From: HGM04593 sp045588485
GTDB taxonomy: Bacteria; Bacteroidota; Bacteroidia; Bacteroidales; Bacteroidaceae
Reading direction: 5' to 3'
Length of the DNA: 64,000 bases
Assembly: GCA_045588485.1 (NCBI GenBank)
Contig: JAZNEI010000039.1
Location: forward strand, 48,258 to 112,257
The position numbers were made by a program, and so were the translations under genes. Positions 7,259 to 15,767 of this stretch are shown one piece after another; position 1 is the stretch's first letter, and each line of letters opens with the position of its first letter. A model generated the notes under the pieces. That model saw only the letters and a list, made by a program, of their open reading frames with translations, ran no database searches and was not told the DNA's origin.

Positions 7259-8362
7259 ATGAAAAATTTAGAACAACATATAGTGCATCTTATCGCACGC
7301 CATAATTGCGTTATAATACCCGATTTCGGAGCATTTTTGGCACACAGCGTACCTGCACACTACAACATCGAGGAACAGACATTCATGCCACCCCACCGCA
7401 CTTTGGGATTCAATCCTCAGGTAAAGGTAGATGATGCGTTACTCACATCACAATATATGAGCGCTCACAGTCTTTCATACGAGGCTGCTACGGCTATGTT
7501 GCACAACGATATACTCTCACTTAAGCGTACCCTTTCACGCAAAGGCAGTGTACGTTTCGGAGAGTTGGGCACATTCTCGATGAATATTAACAGTGAAATT
7601 ACTTTCGAGGCAGCGACAAACAGCATAGACGACCCCGACAACTATGGTTTAGTACCACTGCAAATAGCTCAAATTCACGAGATTGAAGAGCGCACAATTA
7701 CTATAAAACGTCGTGACATAAGCAAATATGTTGCTGCAATAGCCGCAATTATACTTACATTCATATTTGTAACTCCTATAAGCGAGCAGGCGTTCGAGAA
7801 TAGCATAAAAGCCTCAATGGGTAACTTTGCCTCGTCCGAGCAAATTTCCATGATGCAACAACTGACTTCCGAGGCACCACATCAGGTATCAAGCCAAACG
7901 GAATGCGAAATATCGCCCATAGATTTCTCAAAAACTAAAGCCAAAGAGAGCAAGAAAGAGGAACAACCCATCATTGCAAATTCGCAAACAAATGATTATC
8001 AATCAGTTGCATCGCCGCCGAAAGAGATTAACAGCGGCAATACAACCATTATGCCATCTGCAATTCATCCAACAACAAACAACATAAAAGAACCTTTGAG
8101 CAGTGACACTGCCCAAAAAGAGAGTGCCGATGAAGAGACAGCAATTAAATTCCATATAATTGTTGCAAGTTCACCCAATGCCGATAATGCACAATTGGCT
8201 ATTAAGGAGCTGAGCCTCAAAATGGAATCGGAATACAAGGTTATAGTATGCGGTAAACGCCACCGCGTGGCAGTTGCAACATACATAACCGAGAAAGAAG
8301 CTCTCGACAATCTACCAACGATACAGGCTACATTCCCCGATGCCTGGATACTCAACAATTAA
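7259..8362 (+). CDS. HU-CCDC81/SPOR membrane protein
   Basis: 367 aa. Residues 1-60 (LIARHNCVIIPDFGAFLAH) and about 62-125 (SRKGSVRFGELGTF) match the paired HU-CCDC81 bacterial domains, HU-fold modules found in Bacteroidota and related to the eukaryotic centrosomal protein CCDC81. A transmembrane helix spans about 158-176 (YVAAIAAIILTFIFV), followed by a periplasmic linker rich in S, T, E and K. The C-terminus (about 295-365: FHIIVASSPNADNAQLAI) is a SPOR domain, which binds denuded peptidoglycan at division sites. It links a cytoplasmic HU-like module to the septal wall. The next gene (FHA) follows after 10 nt, so they are probably one transcript. Confidence 0.85.
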   Translation: MKNLEQHIVHLIARHNCVIIPDFGAFLAHSVPAHYNIEEQTFMPPHRTLGFNPQVKVDDALLTSQYMSAHSLSYEAATAMLHNDILSLKRTLSRKGSVRFGELGTFSMNINSEITFEAATNSIDDPDNYGLVPLQIAQIHEIEERTITIKRRDISKYVAAIAAIILTFIFVTPISEQAFENSIKASMGNFASSEQISMMQQLTSEAPHQVSSQTECEISPIDFSKTKAKESKKEEQPIIANSQTNDYQSVASPPKEINSGNTTIMPSAIHPTTNNIKEPLSSDTAQKESADEETAIKFHIIVASSPNADNAQLAIKELSLKMESEYKVIVCGKRHRVAVATYITEKEALDNLPTIQATFPDAWILNN

Positions 8363-8372
8363 TGATTAAAGG

Positions 8373-8870
8373 ATGAAAAGAGTAACTTGTCCCAAATGCG
8401 ACCACCCTATTGTATTCGATGATAACGGCTACCCCGAAGGAATGGTCCTCGTATTTGAGTGCGACCATTGCCGCAAGAGTTTCACTATCAGAATAGGTGA
8501 AAAAGAGGAAGAGGCTCCCGAACAAGACTTTGGGCATTTAGTAGTAATAGAGAATAAGTTCTGCTTTAAGCAAACGTTACAACTGACTGAGGGCGACAAT
8601 GTTATAGGAAGATATAACAAAGGTACGGTAATATCACACCCCATTGAGACACGCGACCCGAGCATGGATCGTCGCCACTGCATTATAAACGTTAATCGCA
8701 ACGGAGCAGGCGAGTTAGTTTACACAATACGCGACAATCCGAGTGTCACAGGTACATTTGTCATGAACCGCATATTGGGCGACCGCGAGAGATTACGCAT
8801 AGAGGATGGTGCAATAATAACACTTGGTGCAACAACACTTATACTACATACGCCCGATGGCGAAGAGTAA
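8373..8870 (+). CDS. Zinc-ribbon plus FHA domain protein
   Basis: 165 aa. The N-terminus has two CxxC knuckles (CPKC at 6-9, CDHC at 30-33), like the MJ0042-type zinc ribbon. Residues about 70-155 are an FHA domain: NVIGRYNKG, then MDRRHCIINVN, then TFVMNRILGDRERLRIEDGA interrupted, matching the GR, SRxH-like and N positions that bind phosphothreonine. No membrane segment. It likely reads a Ser/Thr phosphorylation signal; its position just after the SPOR protein suggests a shared role at the envelope (inference). Confidence 0.85.
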   Translation: MKRVTCPKCDHPIVFDDNGYPEGMVLVFECDHCRKSFTIRIGEKEEEAPEQDFGHLVVIENKFCFKQTLQLTEGDNVIGRYNKGTVISHPIETRDPSMDRRHCIINVNRNGAGELVYTIRDNPSVTGTFVMNRILGDRERLRIEDGAIITLGATTLILHTPDGEE

Positions 8871-8881
8871 GACTATTTAAA

Positions 8882-9925
8882 ATGATACGATTCGATTCTG
8901 ATTATATCGAGGGAGCACATCCCTCGATTCTTGATGCTCTTGTAAGAACCAATTTCGACCAAACAGCAGGGTACGGCGAAGATTCATATTGCGAGCAAGC
9001 ACGTGAAACAATCCGCCGACACTGTTCAGATAACACATTGGGAGTACAATTCCTTGTTGGAGGAACCCAAACAAACGTAACGGTAATTGATGCACTTCTA
9101 CGCAGCTATCAGGGTGTCATATCTGCCGAAAGCGGACACATAAACGTACATGAGACAGGTGCTCCCGAGGCTACAGGACACAAGGTAATAGCAATACCAA
9201 CCAACGATGGCCGACTTTTGCTTAAACAGATAAAAGACTGTTTCGAAAGCCATTGGAACGACCATGCCCACGAACATACCGTACAACCGGGAATGGTGTA
9301 TCTATCGTTCCCTGCCGAGAACGGACTCATATATAGCAAAAAGGAGCTTACAGATATTTCGGAGTTCTGTCACTCAAACGGTTTATACCTCTTTATTGAT
9401 GGAGCACGTATGGGTTACGGCCTGCAGGCCGAAGGGTGCGACGTAACACTTGCCGACTTTGCCCATCTGTGCGATGCATTCTATATTGGTGGAACAAAGG
9501 TGGGTGCCCTATTTGGCGAGGCTGTTGTATTCAGTGACAAAGAGATGCAACGCAGTTTCCGATATTCAATTAAACAGCACGGTGGAATGTTGGCAAAAGG
9601 CCGTCTGTTGGGTATCCAATTTCAAGAGCTTTTGAAAGATGGAGATAATTGCCTCTACTTTACCCTTGCCCGACACGCTGATATTCAAGCTATGCGAATA
9701 CGCCGAGCATTTCAGGCTAAAGGAATAGAATTTTGGAACGATTCAGTCACCAATATGCAGTTTCCTTTGTTGTCAAAGGTGCAACAAGAGATTCTGAGTA
9801 AGGATTTTGCCTTTGAATATTGGGGTAAGTACGACGATAAACGCGATATTGTACGTTTCTGTACAAGTTGGGCTACACGCAGTGAGTCGGTAGATGCACT
9901 ATGCAATGCAATAGAGAAACTATAA
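8882..9925 (+). CDS. ltaE: Low-specificity threonine aldolase
   Basis: 347 aa PLP enzyme of the beta-eliminating lyase / threonine aldolase family (fold type I). The DGAR motif around D173 and the Schiff-base lysine K206 in YIGGTKVGALFGE are visible. It cleaves threonine or allo-threonine to glycine and acetaldehyde. It lies 11 nt after the FHA gene and 10 nt before the proX-like gene, in the same direction, so co-transcription is likely. Amino-acid specificity is by family only. Confidence 0.88.
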   Translation: MIRFDSDYIEGAHPSILDALVRTNFDQTAGYGEDSYCEQARETIRRHCSDNTLGVQFLVGGTQTNVTVIDALLRSYQGVISAESGHINVHETGAPEATGHKVIAIPTNDGRLLLKQIKDCFESHWNDHAHEHTVQPGMVYLSFPAENGLIYSKKELTDISEFCHSNGLYLFIDGARMGYGLQAEGCDVTLADFAHLCDAFYIGGTKVGALFGEAVVFSDKEMQRSFRYSIKQHGGMLAKGRLLGIQFQELLKDGDNCLYFTLARHADIQAMRIRRAFQAKGIEFWNDSVTNMQFPLLSKVQQEILSKDFAFEYWGKYDDKRDIVRFCTSWATRSESVDALCNAIEKL

Positions 9926-9935
9926 GAAACAAACG

Positions 9936-10433
9936 ATGCAGAACCAACGAATAGAGAAGGTACTACAGTATCTTAACGAGAAAGGGATAGAACACACCTG
10001 GTATACACATGAAGAGGCTCCAACAATTGAGATAGCACGTACCCAGTGGCGCAACGACGGTTCTAAGCATTGTAAGAACCTCTTTTTCCGTAACCACAAG
10101 GGAAATAGACACTACCTTGTTGTACTCGATTGTGAGCAGGAGCTTGATATTCACGACCTCGAAAAACGTTTGCATCAGGGAAAGCTCTCTTTTGCCTCGC
10201 CTCAACGCATGGAACGCTATCTTGGTCTACAACCCGGTTCGGTATCCCCCTTTGGACTTATAAACGACTATGATAATCACGTGCATCTGTTTCTCGATGC
10301 AAATTTAAAGAATCATCAGTCACTCAGTTTTCATCCCAATGACAATCATGCAACAGTGGTAATCTCGCAAAGCGAATTTATGCGCTATCTGACCGAGGTG
10401 GGTAACAGCTACGAATTTATCGAGTTGTACTGA
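9936..10433 (+). CDS. proX: Prolyl-tRNA editing protein ProX (YbaK/EbsC family)
   Basis: 165 aa, single YbaK-domain protein. It matches ProX/PrdX stand-alone deacylases: HTWYTHEEAPTIE near 20-32, the SKHCKNLFFRNHKG segment, and QPGSVSPFGLIND near 95-107. The family hydrolyses Ala-tRNA(Pro) formed by mischarging. Cytoplasmic. It is last in a four-gene run (SPOR, FHA, aldolase, editing) that ends at the hairpin at 10486-10508. Confidence 0.88.
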   Translation: MQNQRIEKVLQYLNEKGIEHTWYTHEEAPTIEIARTQWRNDGSKHCKNLFFRNHKGNRHYLVVLDCEQELDIHDLEKRLHQGKLSFASPQRMERYLGLQPGSVSPFGLINDYDNHVHLFLDANLKNHQSLSFHPNDNHATVVISQSEFMRYLTEVGNSYEFIELY

Positions 10434-10485
10434 TAACCACAGCCCAAAGCAATAAGCCCGGGCAATCAAGAATCGCCTATACAAG

Positions 10486-10508
10486 ACCGGTAAATTATTT
10501 TTGCCGGT
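10486..10508. terminator. Hairpin between convergent proX and PAP2 genes
   Basis: ACCGGTAAA pairs with TTTGCCGGT (one G-U), with a short loop, followed on the plus strand by AATTTTATTT. It lies between stops at 10433 and 10533. Confidence 0.55.
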
Positions 10509-10532
10509 AATTTTATTTGACCAATATGAACA

Positions 10533-11243
10533 TCAATGCTGCTGAAGCACAAAGAATGCTATTACGGGAATTGCAGCAAAAGTACCATAAAGCACCATCA
10601 GCAACAGGTGGATATCCGATACAAGATAACCGCTTTTTGTGTATTGTGTAGAAATCCAGTCTCGTCCACCGGCATTTCGTATCTTATTACATATAAACTT
10701 ATAGAGTTTATACATAAACCCTCCTGTTATCACACCTACAATAATACCTCCAAGAATATCTCCCGGATAATGTACACCTAAATATATTCTTGAATAACAA
10801 TTTATCATTGCCCAGATAAATAAAGAGAATGATAATGCCTTGTTTCGCATCAACAACATTATAAATGTGGCTATTCCAAACGAGTTTGCAGCATGACTCG
10901 ACATAAAGCCGTATGCTGCACATCTATAGCCATTTACAACATCAACTATATACATCAGTTCGGGGTCGCGTGTGGGACGGAACCTTTCGAACAGTGGCTT
11001 GCATATTGTCGATGTCACTCCATCGGTAATAACAAAAATCAAAGTAATTGTTACCAACAGTATAAGGAATGTCTTTATGTTATTGTTCTTTATAAGCACA
11101 TACAACAATATGACTGCTAAAGGTATCCACACCATCGTTGTGGTATAAACGGTCATACAGCCATCCCAGAACAGCGATTCACTGCCGTTCAATGTAAGTA
11201 GCAGATATTTATCTGCCTCTATGAGTTTTTCAAAATCAAACAT
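10533..11243 (-). CDS. PAP2-family membrane phosphatase
   Basis: 236 aa from the ATG at 11241-11243. The frame stays open upstream, but an earlier start would overlap the batE end, and AAAAGGGGA precedes this ATG. All three PAP2 motifs are visible: KPLFERFRPTRDP, SSHAANSFG and SRIYLGVHYPGD. Five or six hydrophobic helices are predicted, with the active site on the outer face. Likely substrates are undecaprenyl pyrophosphate, lipid A phosphates or phosphatidate; the sequence cannot separate these. It starts 22 nt after batE and probably shares the bat transcript. Confidence 0.88.
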   Translation of the reverse strand: MFDFEKLIEADKYLLLTLNGSESLFWDGCMTVYTTTMVWIPLAVILLYVLIKNNNIKTFLILLVTITLIFVITDGVTSTICKPLFERFRPTRDPELMYIVDVVNGYRCAAYGFMSSHAANSFGIATFIMLLMRNKALSFSLFIWAMINCYSRIYLGVHYPGDILGGIIVGVITGGFMYKLYKFICNKIRNAGGRDWISTQYTKSGYLVSDIHLLLMVLYGTFAAIPVIAFFVLQQH

Positions 11244-11265
11244 TCCCCTTTTTAAATAGTACTTA

Positions 11266-12021
11266 TCAAATAATCTCGAGTGAACTTGCAGGCACCCAAC
11301 CCACGGTACCATCTTCGAGCTCAATCTCTTTCCACTCTTTCATAGAATCATCGCACACTTTTACCTTACGTCCCTCATGTATCACAAAAAGGCTGGTTCC
11401 CGAGTTGTCAGGAGTACTCTTTGCCGTAACAGTGGGCGACATTACTATTGCCATATCTCTTGAAGTGAGGTTAGAATAGTGGCTCATTGCTGCATAATTT
11501 GAAAACAGAGTAATAATAAGCATCAATACCGAGCATCCCATAGCTGTCTTACGTAATGCAACAGACTTTCCAAAGAATAGCAAAAGCAACATTATAAGCA
11601 TGACCACAAACGAACCTATCGCAATATAAGCCCAACTGCCCATACTTGCAATATTCAAAAGGCCCTCTATCCACTCGGTCAAAAATAGTCGGAAGCCCTC
11701 ATCTACTTTATCCACAGCCTTGCTCCGTGCAAGTTCAAGATTAAAACGTATGTCATTGTCCGATGGGTCGAGTTGCAGAGCACGTTCATAGTTTAGTATT
11801 GCCTTTCCTATCTCCGATGACTTGTAATAGGCATTTCCAAGATTATAATATACCTCGGGAGCTATACCCTGATTGGCAAGAAGAGCTTCGTACACCTCTA
11901 TTGCAGCCGGATAGTCGCCTTTTGCGTATGCACTATCACCTATTTCCTTATTTATGGTACCCACCTGAGCTGTTGAGACACAGGGGATAAGCATCAGTAA
12001 AAAATATATGATTGATTTCAT
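11266..12021 (-). CDS. batE: Aerotolerance protein BatE (TPR + SH3)
   Basis: 251 aa. A signal peptide or N-terminal helix (MKSIIYFLLMLIPCVSTAQ) is followed by TPR repeats at about 25-100 (YYNLGNAYYKSSEIGKAILN, YERALQLDPSDNDIRFNLEL), two transmembrane helices (about 125-150, 157-175) and a C-terminal bacterial SH3 domain (about 195-250, DDSMKEWKEIELEDGTVGWV). This is the BatE architecture of the Bacteroides aerotolerance operon. It is 5 nt downstream of batD. It probably forms part of an inner-membrane/periplasmic complex with the VWA proteins. Confidence 0.88.
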   Translation of the reverse strand: MKSIIYFLLMLIPCVSTAQVGTINKEIGDSAYAKGDYPAAIEVYEALLANQGIAPEVYYNLGNAYYKSSEIGKAILNYERALQLDPSDNDIRFNLELARSKAVDKVDEGFRLFLTEWIEGLLNIASMGSWAYIAIGSFVVMLIMLLLLFFGKSVALRKTAMGCSVLMLIITLFSNYAAMSHYSNLTSRDMAIVMSPTVTAKSTPDNSGTSLFVIHEGRKVKVCDDSMKEWKEIELEDGTVGWVPASSLEII

Positions 12022-12026
12022 ATTCT

Positions 12027-13859
12027 TTATTTCTTTATTGTATTCTCCATTTTGCCTATTATATCCATTGCCTTTTTGTAGACATTATCCATAGCCGCAG
12101 CAGCATCTCCGGGAGCATAACGGGCAAACTCACACTCGTTAAGGATGGCTTCGAGTTCTGCTATAATCTCGGCACTAACCTGTTTGGCCGAAAGTTCGAC
12201 AGCAACATTATCTTTAGTAAGACGAGATACCGGAATATTAAGTTTATCACTCAAATATCCCCATAAGGCTTTAAGAATCTCATCGTAGAATTGTTCCTTA
12301 TTGTTCTCTTTTAACAATTTCTGCGATACTTTCAAGCGCTTCACTGCTATACGGTTGGCTTTCTTTGTACGTAATCCCGATATATCGGCATTATCTCGCA
12401 TCTGTTTGTGGTACAACATTATACATATTACAAATAGCAGTAGAGGAACAATATAGCAAAGCCAATATATTGTAGATGCAAAGAAATATTCATCTTTTTT
12501 CTGCAGTTTGGCATCGCCTGCTTTCATGTAACGAATGTCTTGACCAAGCATTTTAAGCTCCTCTTTGCTGACAAAGGATGCAACTGTCTCGTTACTACCC
12601 TCTTTGCCCTTTGCTACATTCAGTGTATAGCTCTCGGTCTCTATAGTCTTATACTCTTTGCTCTGGGTATCGAAATAAGAGAATTTCAGTGCCGGGATTG
12701 TGTACTCGCCCGGTTGACGGGGAATAGCAAGATACTCTATAACTTTCTCGCCCTGGAATCCCTGATTTGTAAGTTTAAAACGGTTCTCAATCTTTGGGTC
12801 ATAAAGTTCGAAACTCTCGGGGAACTCAATCTCGGGAGTCTTGATGAGTTTCATATTGCCCACACCCGAAATAACCAGACGCAACGTTACCGCCTCGTTT
12901 GCTTTCAGCTCATTAGTGCTTAATGAGGATTTTACATTGAAACGTCCCACACCACCCGAAAATCCAGCCGGTTTGCCCGAAGGAAGCGCATTAACATTCA
13001 ATTTCAGGGGTGCGGTGCGCAGTTTCTTCTTCACATCAATATATCTTGAACCTCCATTGAAGAAGAAGTCAAACGGGTCACCACCCTGCATTCTTGTCTC
13101 CATTGCCGCTACTGCGTCGAACTCTATCGACGGAATAATAATCTCGCCACTTTTCTGTGGAAAGAGTACAAACTGCTGCCAGGTATAAACAGCATAATTG
13201 CGGCCGTTATAATGCTCGATATCGGCATTCTTATTCTGTGGGAGGTCGACACTCTGCAATACACAATCTTTAATATCTATATTGGGAGTATTCAGACTCG
13301 ATAGGTTTACCAGGGTGTATGCCTTGAAAGTGAGCAGTAGCGCCTCTTGCTCATATACTGTTGTCTTATTGACAGTTGCACGCATGAACAATTCTTCATC
13401 GGTAATATTTACCGACGATGAGCCGGAGCCTCTGCTATCACGATTCGAACGGTTGCTTGACGCTTTTGCAGCCTTATCGGGTGGCAACACCTTTACTGAT
13501 GCTGTATTTGATGAATATTTTTTTCCGTCTACCTCGATAGTAGCAGCTGGAAGCGTAAATGTACCCTCTTTATCGGCTGCAAGTGTATAGGTAAATGTTA
13601 TAGTATATACAGTCTCTGTTACACCATTTATTGTATTCTGAGACATATAACTCGAACGGTAAGGCCCTGCCAACTCCTGAAAATCATTGAATGTGACAGT
13701 AGGATTCTTTACATTACCGCGATTTACCTTATAGCTGACGTTGAAATTCTGTCCTGCTACTACTGTTTTAGGTGCTGAAATCACGAACGACACCTCATCG
13801 GCAAAGGCTGTCGCCGATATTAATATTATTCCTATTATTGCAAAAAGTACTCTTTTCAT
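12027..13859 (-). CDS. batD: Aerotolerance protein BatD
   Basis: 610 aa. Signal peptide (MKRVLFAIIGIILISATAFA), then tandem Ig-like beta-sandwich domains in the periplasm (VSYKVNRGNVKNPTVTF; FTYTLAADKEGTFTLPAATI), a transmembrane helix near 462-480 (IYWLCYIVPLLLFVICIML) and a C-terminal cytoplasmic helical part (about 495-610). This matches the BatD/oxygen-tolerance family. Family members are thought to act with MoxR and the VWA proteins in resisting oxidative and envelope stress. The spacer to batC (about 87 nt) is the longest in the operon. Confidence 0.9.
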   Translation of the reverse strand: MKRVLFAIIGIILISATAFADEVSFVISAPKTVVAGQNFNVSYKVNRGNVKNPTVTFNDFQELAGPYRSSYMSQNTINGVTETVYTITFTYTLAADKEGTFTLPAATIEVDGKKYSSNTASVKVLPPDKAAKASSNRSNRDSRGSGSSSVNITDEELFMRATVNKTTVYEQEALLLTFKAYTLVNLSSLNTPNIDIKDCVLQSVDLPQNKNADIEHYNGRNYAVYTWQQFVLFPQKSGEIIIPSIEFDAVAAMETRMQGGDPFDFFFNGGSRYIDVKKKLRTAPLKLNVNALPSGKPAGFSGGVGRFNVKSSLSTNELKANEAVTLRLVISGVGNMKLIKTPEIEFPESFELYDPKIENRFKLTNQGFQGEKVIEYLAIPRQPGEYTIPALKFSYFDTQSKEYKTIETESYTLNVAKGKEGSNETVASFVSKEELKMLGQDIRYMKAGDAKLQKKDEYFFASTIYWLCYIVPLLLFVICIMLYHKQMRDNADISGLRTKKANRIAVKRLKVSQKLLKENNKEQFYDEILKALWGYLSDKLNIPVSRLTKDNVAVELSAKQVSAEIIAELEAILNECEFARYAPGDAAAAMDNVYKKAMDIIGKMENTIKK

Positions 13860-13946
13860 CTTTACTTCTGAAATATTTTGCGAATATAGTACAAACTGAT
13901 GAACTTTATCGTTTTTTTATCGCTCAACTGATACCTGTAATTGTTT

Positions 13947-14723
13947 TTACCAATCTTTTTCTAATTTTTTACCTTTCAACTGCAATAATTTCTTCACTTT
14001 CTCTTGTACATCTTTCTCGTCCTGCATCGCAGCCTCTAACAACTGCTTGGCATTCTCTTTGGACATCTGCTCTTGCTGCTGCTCTTGCTGTTGCTGGTCC
14101 TGATTCTGCTGCTCTTGCTGTTGCTGGTTCTGATTCTGCTGCTCTTGCTGTTGCTGGTCTTGATTCTGCTGCTCTTGCTGCTGTTGGTCCTGATTCTGCT
14201 GCTCTTGCTGCTGGTCTTGATTCTGCTGCTCTTGCTGTTGGTCCTGATTCTGCTGCTCTTGTTGTTGGTCCTGATTCTGTTGCTCTTGCTGCTTAAGTTG
14301 GCTCATAGCCAATGCAAGATTATAGCGTGTTTCATCATCATTGGGATTATTTCTCAATGACTGCTTGTATGCTTCTACTGCATTTTTATAGTCCTTTGCT
14401 GCCTGCATAAGCACTCCGGTATTGTGATATACCTGTGCCAAACGGTCCTTATCGGTCTCATACATTGCTGCAAGCTCATACTCTTTCAAAGCCTCTTCAC
14501 CCTTATTCTGGAAAAGCAAAGCATTGGCAAGGTTAAAATGAGCATCTGCATCTTTACCGTCTTTTTCTATGGCTTTGCGATACTCTACTTCCGACTTGTC
14601 ATATACACTATCTGCATAAATTTTATTACCGCTTCTGAGATGTTCGCGGTAGCTTCTCTGCGCTGTTACTGAAGCAAAAGACAGCACCATCAGTGCAAGG
14701 AATAAATATCTTATTTTAAACAT
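13947..14723 (-). CDS. batC: Aerotolerance TPR protein BatC with Gln-rich repeat
   Basis: 258 aa. Signal peptide (MFKIRYLFLALMVLSFASVTAQ), then three TPR units at about 30-140 (SEVEYRKAIEKDGKDADAHF, NLANALLFQNKGEEALKEYE, YHNTGVLMQAAKDYKNAVEA). Then an uninterrupted Q/N/D/E repeat at about 146-220 built from QDQQQEQQN-type units, and a basic tail. The repeat is encoded by a purine-biased CAG/CAA tract and may vary in length between strains. The antisense frames through it give long artefactual Leu/Ala-rich ORFs. Position between batB and batD fixes the identity. Confidence 0.85.
   Translation of the reverse strand: MFKIRYLFLALMVLSFASVTAQRSYREHLRSGNKIYADSVYDKSEVEYRKAIEKDGKDADAHFNLANALLFQNKGEEALKEYELAAMYETDKDRLAQVYHNTGVLMQAAKDYKNAVEAYKQSLRNNPNDDETRYNLALAMSQLKQQEQQNQDQQQEQQNQDQQQEQQNQDQQQEQQNQDQQQQEQQNQDQQQQEQQNQNQQQQEQQNQDQQQQEQQQEQMSKENAKQLLEAAMQDEKDVQEKVKKLLQLKGKKLEKDW
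14070..14293 (-). repeat. Gln-codon microsatellite-like repeat inside batC
   Basis: Tandem 24- and 27-bp units (CTGCTGCTCTTGCTGTTGGT-like on the plus strand) encode QDQQQEQQN and QDQQQQEQQN variants. Units differ only by one CAG/CAA codon or synonymous changes, the pattern left by slippage or unequal recombination. Confidence 0.85.
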
Positions 14724-14729
14724 ATTAGA

Positions 14730-15755
14730 TTATTTTCGTTCGTCAAAAAGTTTAATATTGCGTGTAAATCGGCTCTTGCCGGGTAAAAGCAAAATATCCA
14801 ATATAAGTGCAATCAGTGCAATCCAGGCAATGAACTCGAACTGTTCGTTGTACTCGCTGTAAACCTCGGTTGTAACATCGGCTTTGGCTAATTTATCTAT
14901 CTCTTTCAGCAATAGTTTCTGAGCATTATTGGTGTTGTCTACTCTTATGTAGGCACCACCACCTGCCTTTGCTATCTGTTGACCCATCTCCTCGTTCAGC
15001 CTTGTCATTACAACATTGCCGTTTTTGTCCTTACGAAACTCATTGGGTTTTCCTGTGGGTATGGGAGCGCCGTCGGTAGTACCTACACCTAACATATAAA
15101 CATTCATACCCTTCTCGGCTGCTGCTTTTGCAGCCTCTTCGGCACCACCCTCATGATTCTCGCCATCGGTAATGACAATAATAGCTTTACCGACCTCCTC
15201 ATTTGGAGTAAAACTCTTCATTGCCATATTGATAGCAGCACCAATATCAGTACCCTGACGCGAAATAAGCTCGGGAGTTATACTCTCCAGGAACATTTTT
15301 GCCGATATAAAGTCGTTTGTAATAGGAAGCTGTACAAATGCATCTCCTGCAAAGACAATGAGTCCTACCTTGTCGTTATCGAATTTATCAATGAGCTTCG
15401 ATATTATATTTTTGGCCTTCTCTAAACGGTTAGGGGCAATATCCTCGGCGAGCATCGAGTTGGAGATATCGAGTGCAATTACTGTTTCAATACCCTGGCG
15501 TGTTACACTCTCTTTCTTGGAACCGAATTGCGGACGTGCAAGAACAACAATAAGCATCGCCAATGCAACAAACGACAACCAGAATTTTATGGCAGGACGA
15601 ACAGATGAAACATCGGGCATAAGTTTCTCGACCAGCCGAGATTCGCCATAAGCTTTAAGGTTTTTATCTCTCTTGTAATTAGAGTAGATATATACTGCCA
15701 ACAATGCTCCAAGCAGTATAAAAAGATAAAAGAATTCGGGATTTGCAAATTTCAT
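14730..15755 (-). CDS. batB: Aerotolerance VWA protein BatB
   Basis: 341 aa. N-terminal transmembrane helices (about 8-26, 57-75), then a von Willebrand A domain (about 85-285) with an intact MIDAS DxSxS in ALDISNSMLAED and the metal-site threonine in GTDIGAAINMA. The C-terminal helix is at 305-325. VWA domains of this group bind Mg2+ and partner proteins remodelled by MoxR. It follows batA by 12 nt and precedes batC by 6 nt. Confidence 0.9.
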   Translation of the reverse strand: MKFANPEFFYLFILLGALLAVYIYSNYKRDKNLKAYGESRLVEKLMPDVSSVRPAIKFWLSFVALAMLIVVLARPQFGSKKESVTRQGIETVIALDISNSMLAEDIAPNRLEKAKNIISKLIDKFDNDKVGLIVFAGDAFVQLPITNDFISAKMFLESITPELISRQGTDIGAAINMAMKSFTPNEEVGKAIIVITDGENHEGGAEEAAKAAAEKGMNVYMLGVGTTDGAPIPTGKPNEFRKDKNGNVVMTRLNEEMGQQIAKAGGGAYIRVDNTNNAQKLLLKEIDKLAKADVTTEVYSEYNEQFEFIAWIALIALILDILLLPGKSRFTRNIKLFDERK

Positions 15756-15767
15756 AACTACTCTACT

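Noticed and set aside
11241..11324. N-terminal extension of the PAP2 protein
   Set aside because: It overlaps the end of batE and adds no family sequence; the ATG at 11241-11243 follows an AAAAGGGGA stretch.
13772..14360. Long plus-strand Leu/Ala-rich ORFs
   Set aside because: They are antisense shadows of the CAG/CAA repeat in batC.
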